Shown here in pieces: positions 23,668 through 56,055 of a DNA stretch of 64,000 nt (position 1 is its first letter; every line of letters starts with the position of its first letter). Source of the stretch: Ecdyonurus torrentis. Its lineage: Eukaryota; Arthropoda; Insecta; Ephemeroptera; Heptageniidae. Position numbers and translations under genes: made by a program. The stretch is taken from contig OX439127.1 of assembly GCA_949318235.1 (NCBI GenBank), positions 17,097,673-17,161,672 of the forward strand. The letters are read 5' to 3'. A model generated the notes under the pieces. That model was not told the DNA's origin. It searched no databases and saw only the letters and a list, made by a program, of their open reading frames with translations.

Positions 23668-24082
23668 TATGATAAATTTGAAAGAAAAGGATAGGAGAAA
23701 CCAGCAAGGGCCTTACCATAGTGAAGAGAGTCCCATAGTTTGGTGCAATCTTGCTAGCACAGAGATATTTAAAAAAAAAAAAGGGATATATTTTGGCAAT
23801 AAACTCCAAGAGAGATAGAGTGTGTTGTGCCTTCATCAGTCCTTACAGACTCGGAGAGAAACTATATAAATCTCTGAGTCTGTATAAGGACTTGGTGTCA
23901 GGGAAAACACACACATCTCGTTTTGAAGTTTAATATAATTGCCAAAATATCCAACGTACGTGTGTGTTTTTATACATATATCTGTGCTAGCAAGATTTTC
24001 ACCAAAGTTCTATGGGACTCTCTTTACTATTATGGTAAGGCCCTTGCTGGTTTCTTATATAATTTCTTTCAAATTTATCATA
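23668..24082. mobile_element. CCAGCAAGGGCC palindrome family, diverged copy
   Basis: It has the same end-to-end order as the 406-bp palindrome at 31729 (TATGATAAATTTGAAAG, CCAGCAAGGGCCTTAC, TTGCTAGCACAGA, then the mirror image). The two arms have drifted apart, especially right of the centre. Confidence 0.5.
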
Positions 24083-24254
24083 TCTATTCATTCTTTACAA
24101 TTTTTAATTTTTTAAAACAGCAAAAAGTAGTTATAGTTTGATTTTTATTTATTTCAGTCTTTTTTATGGAAATGTATTTCTATATATAGGATATATTAAG
24201 AATTAATATTGAAGACTTAATCAATTTAAAAAACTAGATTTAAGCTTTTTATTT

Positions 24255-24565
24255 TTATTGAAATGTGGAGTGAAAGAAACTGTGACTGAGAAGTATGAGA
24301 GCAGTGTGTTACGGTGGTTTGGTCATGTTGAGAGAATGGGTGATGAAAGAATAGCAAAACAGGTATTTGATAGTAGAGTGGATGGAAGGAGAGATAGAGG
24401 CAGGCCTAAAACATCATGGTCTGATATGGTTGGAAGATGTTTGAAAAATAAGAATGTACGCAGTATGAAATGCAAAAGGAAATGTATGAAAAGGTATGAG
24501 ACTGGAGGAAGCAAGTGAAGTATGTCAGGATAGGAAGTTGTGGAGGTCTATCACTGGGTCAGGAT
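24255..24565 (+). pseudogene. 3' end of a non-LTR retrotransposon reverse-transcriptase ORF, frameshifted
   Basis: The translation reads RWFGHVERMGDERIAKQ and then RGRPKTSWSDMV, a motif order (WFGHV.RM ... RGRPK..W.D) seen at the extreme C-terminus of many LINE ORF2 proteins. A frame change before 24500 then restores EASEVCQDRKLWRSI and a stop. There is no upstream RT domain, so the copy is 5'-truncated. The following sequence ends in a TATG-rich tail, as in LINE 3' ends. Confidence 0.5.
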
Positions 24566-25119
24566 AAAACATCTGTGTTATTGGCTTACCCCGAAAGGGA
24601 TTATAGCGTCATGAATCATGACATGTATATGTATGTATTTTCATTGCAACAAAATTCATCTATTTTTATAAGCCCATGATACGTATCCTATTGCAAATTA
24701 AATTATATACATTCATGAATTTTATAATGCGTGTCTTGAAACATTTTATAAATAAAAAAAAATCTATATATTCTATATATAAATGATTTTCTTAGTTGTG
24801 TATATGTAATTTATATTTATGCATATTTGTCCTCTATTCAATTCATCCTACTTTTATAGAAAAGATAAAATCAAAGCACATGATTCAGGCCCATGATAGT
24901 CCTTCCCAGTGTACTATATGTATATAGTTATATAGTGTGTATGTGTTTTTTATTGCCTATTCATTGTCATTTTAAGTTTTTTAATTAAGTAATATTGAAG
25001 TTTATCTTTCCCACATATATACACATCATAAATGCTCTTGCGCATTTCGATAAGTGAGTTTGAAAGTGGCTAATTCTTCCACCTATTTCAAAAATCGAAA
25101 GTAGAGACGGTGCGACGGT

Positions 25120-25358
25120 GAACGGCGGAGATGAGAAGTGCGCAGTGCGCAAGCCAATTGGCTTTGCTTTCTCTGCGGTCCTGTAAATTTGTAAATTGTC
25201 TCGGTTGTTAAAAAAGAATTCAAATTTTTTATTTGTTACAGATACTCAACTTCAGTCTGTATAATAGTTTTAAAAATCTACGTTTGTGTTACATGCGTAC
25301 AAATTTACAAAACTTCTTTTCCACAGCCGCGCATTTTTCTGTCAACACTGAATCCAAG
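25120..25358 (+). promoter_or_regulatory. MIER1: candidate promoter and 5' UTR of MIER
   Basis: The stretch is richer in CG than its surroundings. It holds a near-palindrome TGCGCAGTGCGCA (25138-25150), reminiscent of but not equal to an NRF1 site, and CCAATTGG at 25154-25161. AAGATGGCGG overlaps the start codon and matches a downstream YY1 motif of TATA-less housekeeping promoters. The exact start site is not visible. Confidence 0.5.
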
Positions 25359-45508
<20,150 letters not shown>

Positions 45509-45518
<10 letters not shown>

Positions 45519-45573
45519 GTACTACATTACAAACGCATTTACCATTAGTTAGCAGCGTCACTGTATCAGCTCT

Positions 45574-45624
<51 letters not shown>

Positions 45625-46184
45625 TAGGAATGTGTGAAAGAATGAATGAAATACTGGTGAATCCATAGTTAGGAATGATCAATTTTATTTTAAACTTTTA
45701 ATTTAAGCTGTGAAAAAAAAAAATTATTTACACTTTTAATTTTACATTTTAATTTTTAACACTTCGTATATTTTCCCATTCTAGTTTAAATTTCATTCCA
45801 ATGTTGTACTCATTCTCTTGCTTCAGTTTTAAAGCAAATTAGCATGTAGAGAAATTAAATTAAACTATAAGATTTTTGTTTTTGTTTTATAATTATTTTT
45901 TAATGGTGATCAAAAGAGACTGGATTTTTAGGTGAAAATGGCAGTTGCACCTGCAATAATGGTAAGTTATTTACCTGTATCACAACCTACTGTGAGTATA
46001 CATAAATATTATTTCTAAGCTTTTAGCAGTGATGTATCCATTTTTATAAACTCACAGTAGTGAGGAGCAAAAAGCCTAACTATCAAACTTGCACCTGTAA
46101 TCATCAGTTTCACCTAAAAAGTCGGTCTCTAGAGATTAACTGATTATTAGGATATAAAGTATAACTTTAATACAAAATTAAGCT

Positions 46185-46223
<39 letters not shown>

Positions 46224-46810
46224 CCCTCTCCAAACATTTTTATTAGTAGCCCTGTTGGTTTCTTTTCTTGTATGTGTGTATGTATGAATGTGAGATATGT
46301 GTTTATTTTGGCCTTAAGTTAAATTGTATTGAAAAATGTATATGTGAAAGAATGGAATTTTCCAGCAGTCTCCTGCTCTTCCTACCCCCTCCTTTTCCCT
46401 GAAATATGTACCTGCTTTTTAATGATTAAAAAATTCTTACATAGTCATAATTTTACTTAACTTCAAAATATTTCTTATTGCACTTTTTTTTTTTTTTTTT
46501 TTTTTTTTGCTTTTGCTTTTGCTTTAGCCTTGCACCTTACAATGTGATACAGTTTAATGAATATAGGAGTGGAAAGAGACCAATCAAAGTTAATTAAAAT
46601 GTGATACCACAACAGTTTCCTTCCTTTCAGAGATATTGAAAACTAATTAGGATTAATTCATTGCATGAAAAAGTGAATTAATATATCTAAATTAAATACA
46701 TTGCTTTGTATATATTTTTTGTTCATCAATTTCTGCCCTTTTCCCATAACTGACACAATGTGCAATCATCTGCTATATTTGATAATTATTTTCTCCTATT
46801 ATGCAATAAA
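45509..46810 (+). other. MIER1: candidate polyadenylation signals of MIER
   Basis: AATAAA overlaps the last codons (45509-45514) and recurs at 46805-46810. The first would leave almost no 3' UTR, so a later one is more likely. The transcript end is not determined. Confidence 0.5.
45914..46131. mobile_element. inverted-repeat element in the MIER 3' flank
   Basis: AGAGACTGGATTTTTAGGTG and the complement CACCTAAAAAGTCGGTCTCT form the ends, with GTTGCACCTG and AACTTGCACCTG further inside. It may lie in the 3' UTR. Confidence 0.5.
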
Positions 46811-46888
46811 TATGAGTAACTTAAAACTAAAATTTTGGTGTACTTAACATTTTAATTTTTTCAACTTTACATATTAATTAAGGATAAG

Positions 46889-47060
46889 TTATACAGGAAA
46901 CCAGCAAGAACCTTGCCATAGGAAAGTGATGTTTGTTTGGCTCAAAATCTTGTTGGCACAGAGAAGTTTATAATGTTTTTATTATTTTTGAAATAGTAAG
47001 ATTTTTCACCTGTTCACGTTACTATAGTAAGCCTGTTGCTGGTTTCCTTTTATCTTTGCA
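46889..47060. mobile_element. short relic of the CCAGCAAGGGCC palindrome family
   Basis: GGAAACCAGCAAGAACCTTG and the mirror image CTGTTGCTGGTTTCC flank a shortened centre with CTTGTTGGCACAGA, matching the ends and centre blocks of 31729-32134. Confidence 0.5.
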
Positions 47061-47564
47061 AACATCAAGATTTCTTTTCTATTATTTTACTTGAAAATAT
47101 ATCATTTTTATTTTATTCAACTTATATATTTATATCATACTTCATTTTATATTTTTTAAGTAGTTTTTAAGACAACTGAGTACAATTTTTTTTAAGATAA
47201 TTTATTATTTATTAGTATTTAATTTGCCTTGTAAACCAATGATTTAAGCATAGAATAATTTTTGTTCTTTAAAAAAAAAATGATTCTCTTCAAATTAAAA
47301 GGGATCTTAAATATAAACTTTGTTTTATTATTTATTTGTTGTCTGCAGCTAAGCTTATAGCCAGTAATTATTTACGTAATAAAGCAGCACTTCATAATGC
47401 ATCCTTTTGAATAACGACTGTCACTGCTCTCATTTCTGTGTGTCTTCTAATGCCAACTCTTAGTTTATTTTATGCATTTAACATAGCAATTAAAAAAATA
47501 CACCATAAAAAAAACTATGAAAGTTAACTCTATATGTTTTGGTTATTCTAAAGTGTTATTATTA

Positions 47565-47566
<2 letters not shown>

Positions 47567-47619
<53 letters not shown>
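47567..47619 (+). repeat. 53-base poly-T tract
   Basis: The longest homopolymer in the window. Others on the + strand include 45575-45619 and 46188-46223. Confidence 0.5.
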
Positions 47620-47621
<2 letters not shown>

Positions 47622-50048
47622 CCCTGCTTGATTGATGCTTGCATTTTGTGGCAGTTTATAGTGTGTGTTTTGCTGGATATTTTATTCCATTCTTGATATG
47701 TTGAATTCTTTAGTGTTTTACTTGGGTTATTATACTTTCATCACGACTTCATCATTTGTTATCGATTGCTTGTTTAAATCTTGTATCAACACAAAGTATG
47801 TGCATTTTTATTTATCTCATAGTTAAGTAACTAATGATTTTTGTGATTCTTTGTTTACATGTATTATTGTATATAGTGTCACCACTTCTCTCTGCTATGC
47901 AAGCTTACACATTCATTATCAGTTTTGTGCTTTATTTCTACAAATTTTAAATTATTTAAATTTAATATTTGTTTATGTAAAGTATAAATGGAAAATTATA
48001 TAAAGAGCTATATTAAATTATGTGAAATGTACTCATGATCAGGTTCTTTTTTATGACCTGTTAACTTTAAAAATTTCATAATATGCAACTATGTTTATTT
48101 GTAATGGGTATTCGTAAAGTTTTTTTCGTAGTCAAAATAAAAATATTTTGGTAATAAATTTTGTTTTGCATTTGCTTGCTTTTCCCATTTAAGGCCAACT
48201 TTTTTCTAATTATTATTTAATAATATACTGTTATGTGCACTTTTTTCCACATAATGAAACTGGGGTAGTTAAAACAACGAGACAGTACAAAAATGTCAGT
48301 AAAAAGGAGAAAATAGCAAGATAAAACAAAATTAATTGTTTTGAATATTACTCGTATGCAAAAGAAAAAGAAATGAAATTAATATTTATTACTCTTTTAA
48401 TTTATCAGTATTATTTTTATAAAACTATTTCTTCATGTTGTGAAGTAAGTAGAGAGAGCCCAAGAAAATGGTACTTCACACATTCAAAAAGTTGATTAAT
48501 GTGAAGTTAAAAAAAAAAAAAAAAAAAATCCTCTATGAACAATAACCTTCAATGAGAGAGAAATTTACTTTTTCTTATAACTCTACAATGTTCCTTTTCA
48601 AGAGCATAGCATTCATTAAAAAAAATATATGTATAAAAAAATATATGTATAAAAAATATATGTATAAAAAAAAATGAATAAATAATAATAATACAAAAAA
48701 AAAAAAACAACAACAACAACAACTAAATATGTTTGTTGGCACTCATGAAGTGCAATTTTTACAATAAAAATGTATTGCATGTTAGTTGAACCCCTCATAA
48801 TTGTATTTGTGCATCTATGTTGTTTGCAATTTGCAGTGTTATAATCATGTATACTCAAAATGCCTATATGTAAGTAGTGTGATTTTTGTTGTATTATTTC
48901 ATGGTACTGGGTTTATTTGAAATTTAAATTGTCAAATGAAGAGAAAAAAAAAGAAAGAAAGAACATAGCATTTTGGTTATGCTGTAACCTAAATAATTAG
49001 TTTTATTTGTTTTCTTTTTGTACTTGCAGAGGCCTAATTACAAGGTATTCTTTTTATGTATATTATATAGGATATATAGGCCTATATTACAGATTTCTTT
49101 CAACAGCAAAAAATAATTCCAACAATGCTTTCTCAAACTTAGAGTGACTATACCTAAAAAAAAAAATAATAATAATAATTAAAAGAGGCGATTTTGCACT
49201 TTTTGAATATACAGATTTCTTACTTAATAAATATTTTATACGGTTTTCCATGAACTCACTGATAGTTAAAAACAATCATATTAAATGAAATATTTTAAAA
49301 TGATTAAAAACACTTGTTTTAATGAGGGGGGGGGGGGACATTATGCAAGTGCAAAAATATAATTAATAGTCTCTTACACAAATTATATATAAAAAAAAAA
49401 AGTTTGTAAAATCAAAATAAAGTTTCACTACACTGCACTACAAAGAAAGTTATGTACAAAATTTGTTTAAAAAAAAATAATAAACAAGCAGGGGGGGGGG
49501 GGGGGTCATGCCTCTGTCATTAAAAAAAATAATAATAAGGTATTGATGTATGTATTTAATCTGTTGTGCTAAAAGTTTACGTTGATTGTTATTCTGTTAG
49601 TATTTAGCAGTAATCTATAAGGAATCATTGGCTCTACATTATGCAAAAACTGAACTATATTTACATTAGTAAAACAATTTCCTTAATGTGTGTGTATTTA
49701 TGCACTTACCAATGTATCTGTTCATTATGAATCAATTTGATGCCTATATATGGATTTTTAAGTGTAAAAGAAAACACTACAATTATATACAGAAAATAAT
49801 AATGAAATATAAAATCTATGTACAGTACCTATATCTATCATTATATATTTTTATGGGTCCACTATATCATAATGTATTATAATATGCTATTGAATTTGTT
49901 GCATAATATGTATATTTGTGTAATGTATATGTTTAAAATAAATAAATATATAAAAAAAAAATTGATCACTTTTGTGCAAAAAATAATAGAAAATAAAGTC
50001 TATTTTATAACAATCAATTGACAATTTTTATTATTTATTTAATGATAT

Positions 50049-50177
50049 AGAGTCAACTAATTTCAAAAACCGCTTCTTTCATTTTCAATAAAGGTGATAT
50101 CATACTGGATTGGATATTGATAAGAAACTCACCTTTATTGAAAATGGAAGAAGCTGTTTTTGAAACTAGTAGACTCA
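50049..50177. mobile_element. hairpin MITE, TTCATTTTCAATAAAGGTGA family, copy 1
   Basis: Arms AAAACCGCTTCTTTCATTTT and their complement (AAAATGGAAGAAGCTGTTTT) surround a short loop. A second copy is at 52544-52670. Confidence 0.5.
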
Positions 50178-51249
50178 TATAATATAATCCCATATTCATG
50201 TTGTATAGCATCCCGTGCCACAAACACACATGCACCAAGTTTTGAACCTTGGCAATTTATAACCTACAGCTGTGTGAAACAGGGAAAGGTGATTGGTCAA
50301 TTAGGTATTCATGTGATACTTTTAAAATATAAAAAATTCAGAGTGGTGAGAGCATGAGTCAAAACATGTGCAGTAATAAAAGAAGGAAACTTTAAAAATA
50401 TAATAATGATAATAATAAAGCCATTTACAGTTATTTTAACATAGGGCCTAATCTGTAAAGCCCAATATACACAATATATTATTTTTCTGAATACAATAAT
50501 AATTCATGCAGATATCAAAAATATATTATAAAATCTGATTTGTTACTATTGTTTTTGTCTGTTTACTATATATAGACCCCTTTCGCAGAAGCTAAAATAA
50601 GTCTTTGATTGAGGTTTGAAGCTTTTTTTGCTATTAAAAAAATAAAAATAACGTTTTCACTATGCTGGCCTATGTATTCATAACCAGCAATGGCGGCTCT
50701 TAAATATGAGTGCAACCAGTCTATAAGTAGAGGATGCTGGGGCACAATGGGACGCTCTGTATATAAACCGATATTTACATGATGCCACTGTTAGAGTAAC
50801 TATATATCATAATGTATTTATCCTGTTCTTTTTTATGTTCAACCAGATAATTTTTTTTTAAAGAAACCTAAATATAGCATTTTATTAAAAAATGTTCAAA
50901 AAAACTGAGAAAAAAAAAACAGAACAAAAAACTGTGGACTATATGAGGTTTCAATTACCCCTGGAAAAGTGTGTCCCATACACATATGGATATATATAAG
51001 GGTCCCACACTTACCTCAGATGCTAGTTCTTTATTAGTTCAAATAATTTGAAATTAAATTAATTAATTAAATTTTGCTTGAATCATTTTTAAACTTTAAA
51101 ATCATGACAATCAAGAAAGTGTATTTAAAAAGCTCTTAAAGTTTTAACAATTTTCAAATCTTTAACTATTTCATTATAATATGTTTTATTGAAGTTGAAG
51201 CTTAATATTTTTTAATGAAATTTTGAGGCATATTTTTATTTTACATATC

Positions 51250-51351
51250 AGTTCTTCCAAATAGAGACCTCATAGTAGATTTTTTTTTTTTTTTTGCCAT
51301 GCAAGTAGTATGAGCTCTATGAAAGAAAAGTTAAGATTCAAGGTTGCATTA

Positions 51352-51386
<35 letters not shown>

Positions 51387-51411
51387 CAATGAGGTTTCTA
51401 TCCAGAAGACT
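51250..51411. mobile_element. TTCCAAATAGAGACC hairpin family, copy 2
   Basis: AGTTCTTCCAAATAGAGACC and GAGGTTTCTATCCAGAAGAC form the ends. The centre (ATGAGCTCTATGAAAG, AAGATTCAAGGTTGC) is inverted relative to the copy at 19596. Both arms contain homopolymer expansions. Confidence 0.5.
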
Positions 51412-51610
51412 TGTTATATATTTAATCAAATATTCAGATTTTTTTTCTTCCCAAAATGTAATGTTTTAATTATAATTATAATTAAGTTAAATAAATAACC
51501 CTTTATATAGTAGGGGAAAGACTAAAACTCATAATTTTATATAATAAGAGGTTAATTAAGTGTCCCATTGGACCATGGATCAAATATAAACACGAACTAT
51601 CCTTTATAGG

Positions 51611-51760
51611 ATGCGCATGACACTGATCATATATTACGATTTTATGCCATATTGGAGCAATGAACAACATTGCTCAGCATATAGGACAAACTTCGTTTTT
51701 GACTATTTTATTTCTTTGGGGAGTTTTGTTGTCATTATTTTTCTCACGTCGATACTATTT
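51611..51760 (+). repeat. dispersed repeat, inverted partner of 57060-57200
   Basis: AACAACATTGCTCAGCATAT and AGGACAAACTTCGTTTTTGA match the complement of 57100-57165 with small differences. Confidence 0.5.
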
Positions 51761-51828
51761 TCTCTTGTTGTTTCAGTAGACTTTTTTCTTTTTTTTTTTT
51801 TAATTTAATTTTATTATTATTATTATAT

Positions 51829-52216
51829 ATTTTTTTTTTTTGCTTGCCATATTGTGTTATCGTGCTATACACCAATCCCAGTTCCATTCAAGGCATTGTC
51901 TTATCGACAGGTAAGGACTTTCCATTTAATGGAAAAGCACCCACGGGTGTCACGCCCTAAAAGTACACAGCCCGGCATTCCCCCATTCCCCATGACAGCC
52001 TGGAGAAACCGTGGAAACATCTAGGCAGGCTGGTTGGTGCAATCACATCACATCCATACTGTGCGTTGTCATGGAATGCATGTAAACATACATCATGCAA
52101 CATGTTGTGCTCTCCACACATGACATATACGCACTCAGCAGTGGCTCGAACCTATACTCGGTGAGGAGTACAGAGTTGCGAGTCAGCTGCCTTCACCACT
52201 TCGCCATACCAGCTCG
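51829..52216 (-). mobile_element. tRNA-derived SINE, copy 1 (minus strand)
   Basis: Read on the minus strand it starts GAGCTGGTATGGCGAAGTGG, has a B box GGTTCGAGCC and ends AGCAAAAAA. It matches 54959-55372 along its whole length with moderate divergence. A box and B box are polymerase III promoter elements. Confidence 0.5.
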
Positions 52217-52543
52217 GTACAACAACAACTACAAAAAAAAAACTAATTTCTTCAACCGTAACAAAAAATAAAATATACCTACATATTATAAATAATATAG
52301 GCCTATATATCTACTGTATTCTCTCTTTTGTGAAAGTATATGGTATAATTACCCACCAAGCAACCAGACAACCAGCCAGACAGTACTCAACTAATTTTCA
52401 AGAGGATGAGCTTATAATCTGCAGATTCTCAATTGTAAGTATGTAATGTGCATTGTGTGCAATGTGTGTACTAATAAATCATGTCAGAACCAAACATATT
52501 TTATTGCTGCCACTTACAAAAGCAGTACAGAACAAATGTGTAC

Positions 52544-52670
52544 TATATAGTTCATCCAAACCCGGCTTCTTCCATTTTCAATAAAAGTGAATTTTCTTAT
52601 AAAAAAACTATCAGGTATATGATATATCACCTTTGCTGAAAATGGAAGAAGCTGTTTTTGGAACTATATA
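52544..52670. mobile_element. TTCATTTTCAATAAAGGTGA hairpin family, copy 2
   Basis: CTTCTTCCATTTTCAATAAA and its complement TGAAAATGGAAGAAGCTG flank a loop. Ends read TATAGTTC and GAACTATA. Confidence 0.5.
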
Positions 52671-54164
52671 ATATTATTGAAATTGATATAAAAAGTACCC
52701 CGGGCCATTATGAACCTGCCCACGTCTAAAACGTGTCAAGAAAGCATAAATGTTGGAATTATTATTAATACACATTAATTTTATTCATTATTTCAGTTAC
52801 TTTTTTATGTTATTTTTGTTGATCTTTAATATTTTTTATTTTATTTTATTTATTTTTTATAATTACTAAACAATCTATGATTAAAAATTATTTACGTATA
52901 GACATATAGTGGAAATTATAGAAATCATATATTGTACTAAATTATACAAATATTCACAAAATTATAATTATATATAAAAGCCAGGAAACAAATTTGTTTA
53001 GCGGTCATCATGATTTATTATTTGAGTCTACTAAATCTAGGCTGAATAAAAAAAGCTCAAATTTTACAATCATTAAATTTTTGCCATATAGATATGCACT
53101 AAATGCTAGATGGGCCAAGCTGTATATAAACATCAGTTGGCTTATAACCCGTTTGCATTTTAAAAAATAAGTGCACTTATAGCTAAATTTACAATTTTAA
53201 GGCTCTCTATATATATATGAGAGTCTTAAAAATGAATAATATTCCTTTTGTATAATGTTCAGAAAGGTGTTTTTTACATAACATGATATATAATATATGT
53301 CTACTATATATTTTATGTAGTTATAGGTTATATCATGTGTTTGATTATACCTGTTTTAATTTTATTATTAATTACCTTTGTACCAATTTTAATGATTCTA
53401 GGTCATTTTAAATTCAAATTATAATAATTTTTATATCAGCACTATATTCATAAGGTATTTTTTAATTAACCTGTTTTAATATTTTTAATTAATTTTTTGC
53501 AGTCAAAATCATATCAATCGAAAGCTAAAATGTTGATCTGATCAGATCACGACCGAAAACCACGACTTTTAACCTCTTAATTATATTTTAATTAATGCAA
53601 AACCAATTATACGCCCTCATATGCACTCCAATATATATACTTTTATTTGAATCTCCCACTACTACTTGTCGTTTTTCACTTAAGGTCAAATTTTGAAGCA
53701 GCGCCGTCATGCCCGTCATGAAGTTGGAAAGCTCGCCTAGTTGAGAAGAGAGAGTGGGGGAAGTTTTATTTCTAAAAATGTAGCTCAAATGCACCCTTCA
53801 TATTAAAACATAGCGGTTATTTTAGGGAAATAGTTTTTAATAAAGTATCAGTTTTATAAAAATAGTGTGACTTAAAACATCTGTTATATTGGATTTCATC
53901 TCACTGTAAAAAAACATCGAAATTTTTGTCTTTGAACAAATGAAGTAATCGCGTTTCAAGTGAGACTTTAAAATAGTGTGGTGCAAGCAACTATGACTCA
54001 ATGAGATATATTATGTTTACTAAGCTAATAAAAGGTACTTGTTGTGCTGGATGGTAAAGCAAAAGTCGAGAAATAGAAAACTATAAAGAATTGATTGAGC
54101 GAACTACTACAAAATGATAACTAATTGAACAAAGTCCTCTGAGTCCCTATATAATATGGTTATA

Positions 54165-54304
54165 TCAGTTTCCGAATGTCGTTGTAGAGTGTTTTTGTGA
54201 TGCGACCTTGAATCTTACCTGTCCTTTTCATAGAGCTCATAGTCGCATATGGCAAAAAAAAACACTCTACAACGACATCTCTATATTCGGAAGAGAAGAA
54301 CTGA
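54165..54304. mobile_element. TTCCAAATAGAGACC hairpin family, copy 3
   Basis: CGTTGTAGAGTGTTTTTGTG and ACACTCTACAACG pair. The centre GCGACCTTGAATCTTACCTG and CATAGAGCTCAT is nearly the same as in the copy at 19596. Confidence 0.5.
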
Positions 54305-54903
54305 GATATACAATAATGTAACTTTTGTTGTTAAAGGTAGCCCAGGCACAAGAAGATTATTATTAATAATTTAAAAAAATATATTAATATAAGAAAATAA
54401 TTATTATTTGGGCTCTAAAATGTCACTAAATCTGATATATTATAGCAAAAGTGAATCTGGAGATAATAATAATAAGTTGTAAAAGTACATATATCTGACG
54501 TCCATAATATAAAAACTTAATGCATTGTATTTTCTTTTTTCATACTATAAATTAATTAAAATGTAATAATTGTTCATGCAAGTTAATACATTTGGAAATA
54601 CTAAAAGAAAAATAATACTAAACTAGCAATATTAAATATTATGTATATACTATATATAATATAGATAAATATTAAAATGCAGCCTTGTTATATTATTATG
54701 TTCTCTTGTAAGTTTTTAGTATGGTTATTTCCTATTTAGCTACACATGTCATTAAAAAAAATACATAGTATATATTTTTAATTTTTTTCTTTTATTTATT
54801 ATTATTATTTTTTTTTGTAAACAAAGAAAAACAATTAAAAAATAAAATATATTATTTGGTCATTTCATTTGGTAATATAATTCAAAAACATTTTAAATAT
54901 ATG

Positions 54904-54935
<32 letters not shown>

Positions 54936-54958
54936 CAGACTTACATTTTAAAATTTTC

Positions 54959-55340
54959 GAGCTGGTATGGCCGATTGGTGAAGGCAGCTGACTCGCAACT
55001 CTGTACTCCTCACCGAGTATAGGTTCGAGCCACTGCTGGGTGCGTACGTGAAGTGTGAGAGCACAACACGTTGCACGATGCATGATGTTTACATGCATTC
55101 CATGACGACGCACAGTATTCGGGAGGTGCATGATTGATGTGATTGCACCGACCAACCTGCCTAGATGTTTCCACGGTTTCTCTAGGCTGTTATGGCAAAT
55201 GCCGGGCTGTGTTACTTAGGCCGTGGCCGGCCCGTGTGTGCTTATTTCCATTAATTGGAAAGTCCTTACCTGTCGATAAGACAATGTCTTGACTGGGACT
55301 GGGATTGGTGTATAACACGATAACACAATATGGCAAGGCA

Positions 55341-55372
<32 letters not shown>
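54959..55372 (+). mobile_element. tRNA-derived SINE, copy 2
   Basis: The head has an A box (TGGCCGATTGG, 54968-54978) and a B box (GGTTCGAGCC, 55022-55031). The A-to-B distance and intervening arm suit a type II (Ser/Leu-like) tRNA ancestor. A tRNA-unrelated body of about 300 bases ends in poly-A (55344-55372). Confidence 0.5.
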
Positions 55373-55374
<2 letters not shown>

Positions 55375-55709
55375 TTTGTGCATTGTGCTAATCAGATATT
55401 AAAATGTGCATGAATTGATTGCATAAGAATTATTCATACAAGTTTTTATATGGTTTCATTTGTAAGAAAAAAAATGGATTCAAAATTTACATTTTTTTTT
55501 TTCTTTTAATTTAAAAAATTCATACTGTCATGCATTGATCGATCCATGTACAATATATCGTAAAGTTTCTTATGTGCCATAAAATATGGACTGTTGTGTT
55601 TCGAGATAATGATTTTTATTTAATTAACTCAAATATCAGTTGATTTGTACTGATTCAGTATAGTACAGATGTATAGTTGGTTGATTCATAAAGTTAACAT
55701 CAAATTAGA

Positions 55710-56055
55710 TTAAAGGAATAGACCAGAGAAAAACATAAGCATTATCACAAAACACTTGATGGGATTTATATAAATAACATTAGTTTGTCTCAAAACCTAA
55801 CTGTCTCCGTAGCAGTGATCAGAAAATTCGATTTATGCAACCCGAACAACATTTTCATACTAATTATTGCATGTTTCAGACGTCATAAACATGAATTTTC
55901 ACGCAAATTGCATATACTTTACAGTATTTTCACGCTCTCTCTCGTATGGGGCGTACATTAACATTCTGGTAAAAATTGTCATCAGTTTTGAAGATCCCAT
56001 TTCGTGTTTATTCATTAAAAAGCACGTGTTGTTTTTATGTGGTCTATGACTTTAA
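55710..56055. mobile_element. 346-bp TTAA-flanked MITE, copy 1
   Basis: It runs from TTAA-AGGAATAGACCAGAG to GGTCTATGACT-TTAA. Copy 2 at 61731-62076 has exactly the same length in reverse orientation. The ORF over 55867-56049 is a by-product that recurs in the other copy. Confidence 0.5.

Larger units (their letters stand above)
16880..25110. other. intergenic stretch between gene 2 and MIER
   Basis: No host gene is recognised on either strand. The stretch holds the large inverted repeats at 17221-18101, 18203-18701, 19504-19828, 19876-20075, 20441-20596, 22535-22955, 22998-23164 and 23668-24082, a decayed LINE tail at 24255-24565 and long homopolymers. Confidence 0.5.

Noticed and set aside
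25137..25152. NRF1 binding site in the MIER promoter
   Set aside because: TGCGCAGTGCGCA has one base too many between half sites for the consensus, so it is only noted as a near-palindrome.
45928..45965. Possible alternative last MIER exon after gatttttag with a downstream gtaagt
   Set aside because: The sequence is part of an inverted-repeat element, and the frame gives no MIER-like residues.
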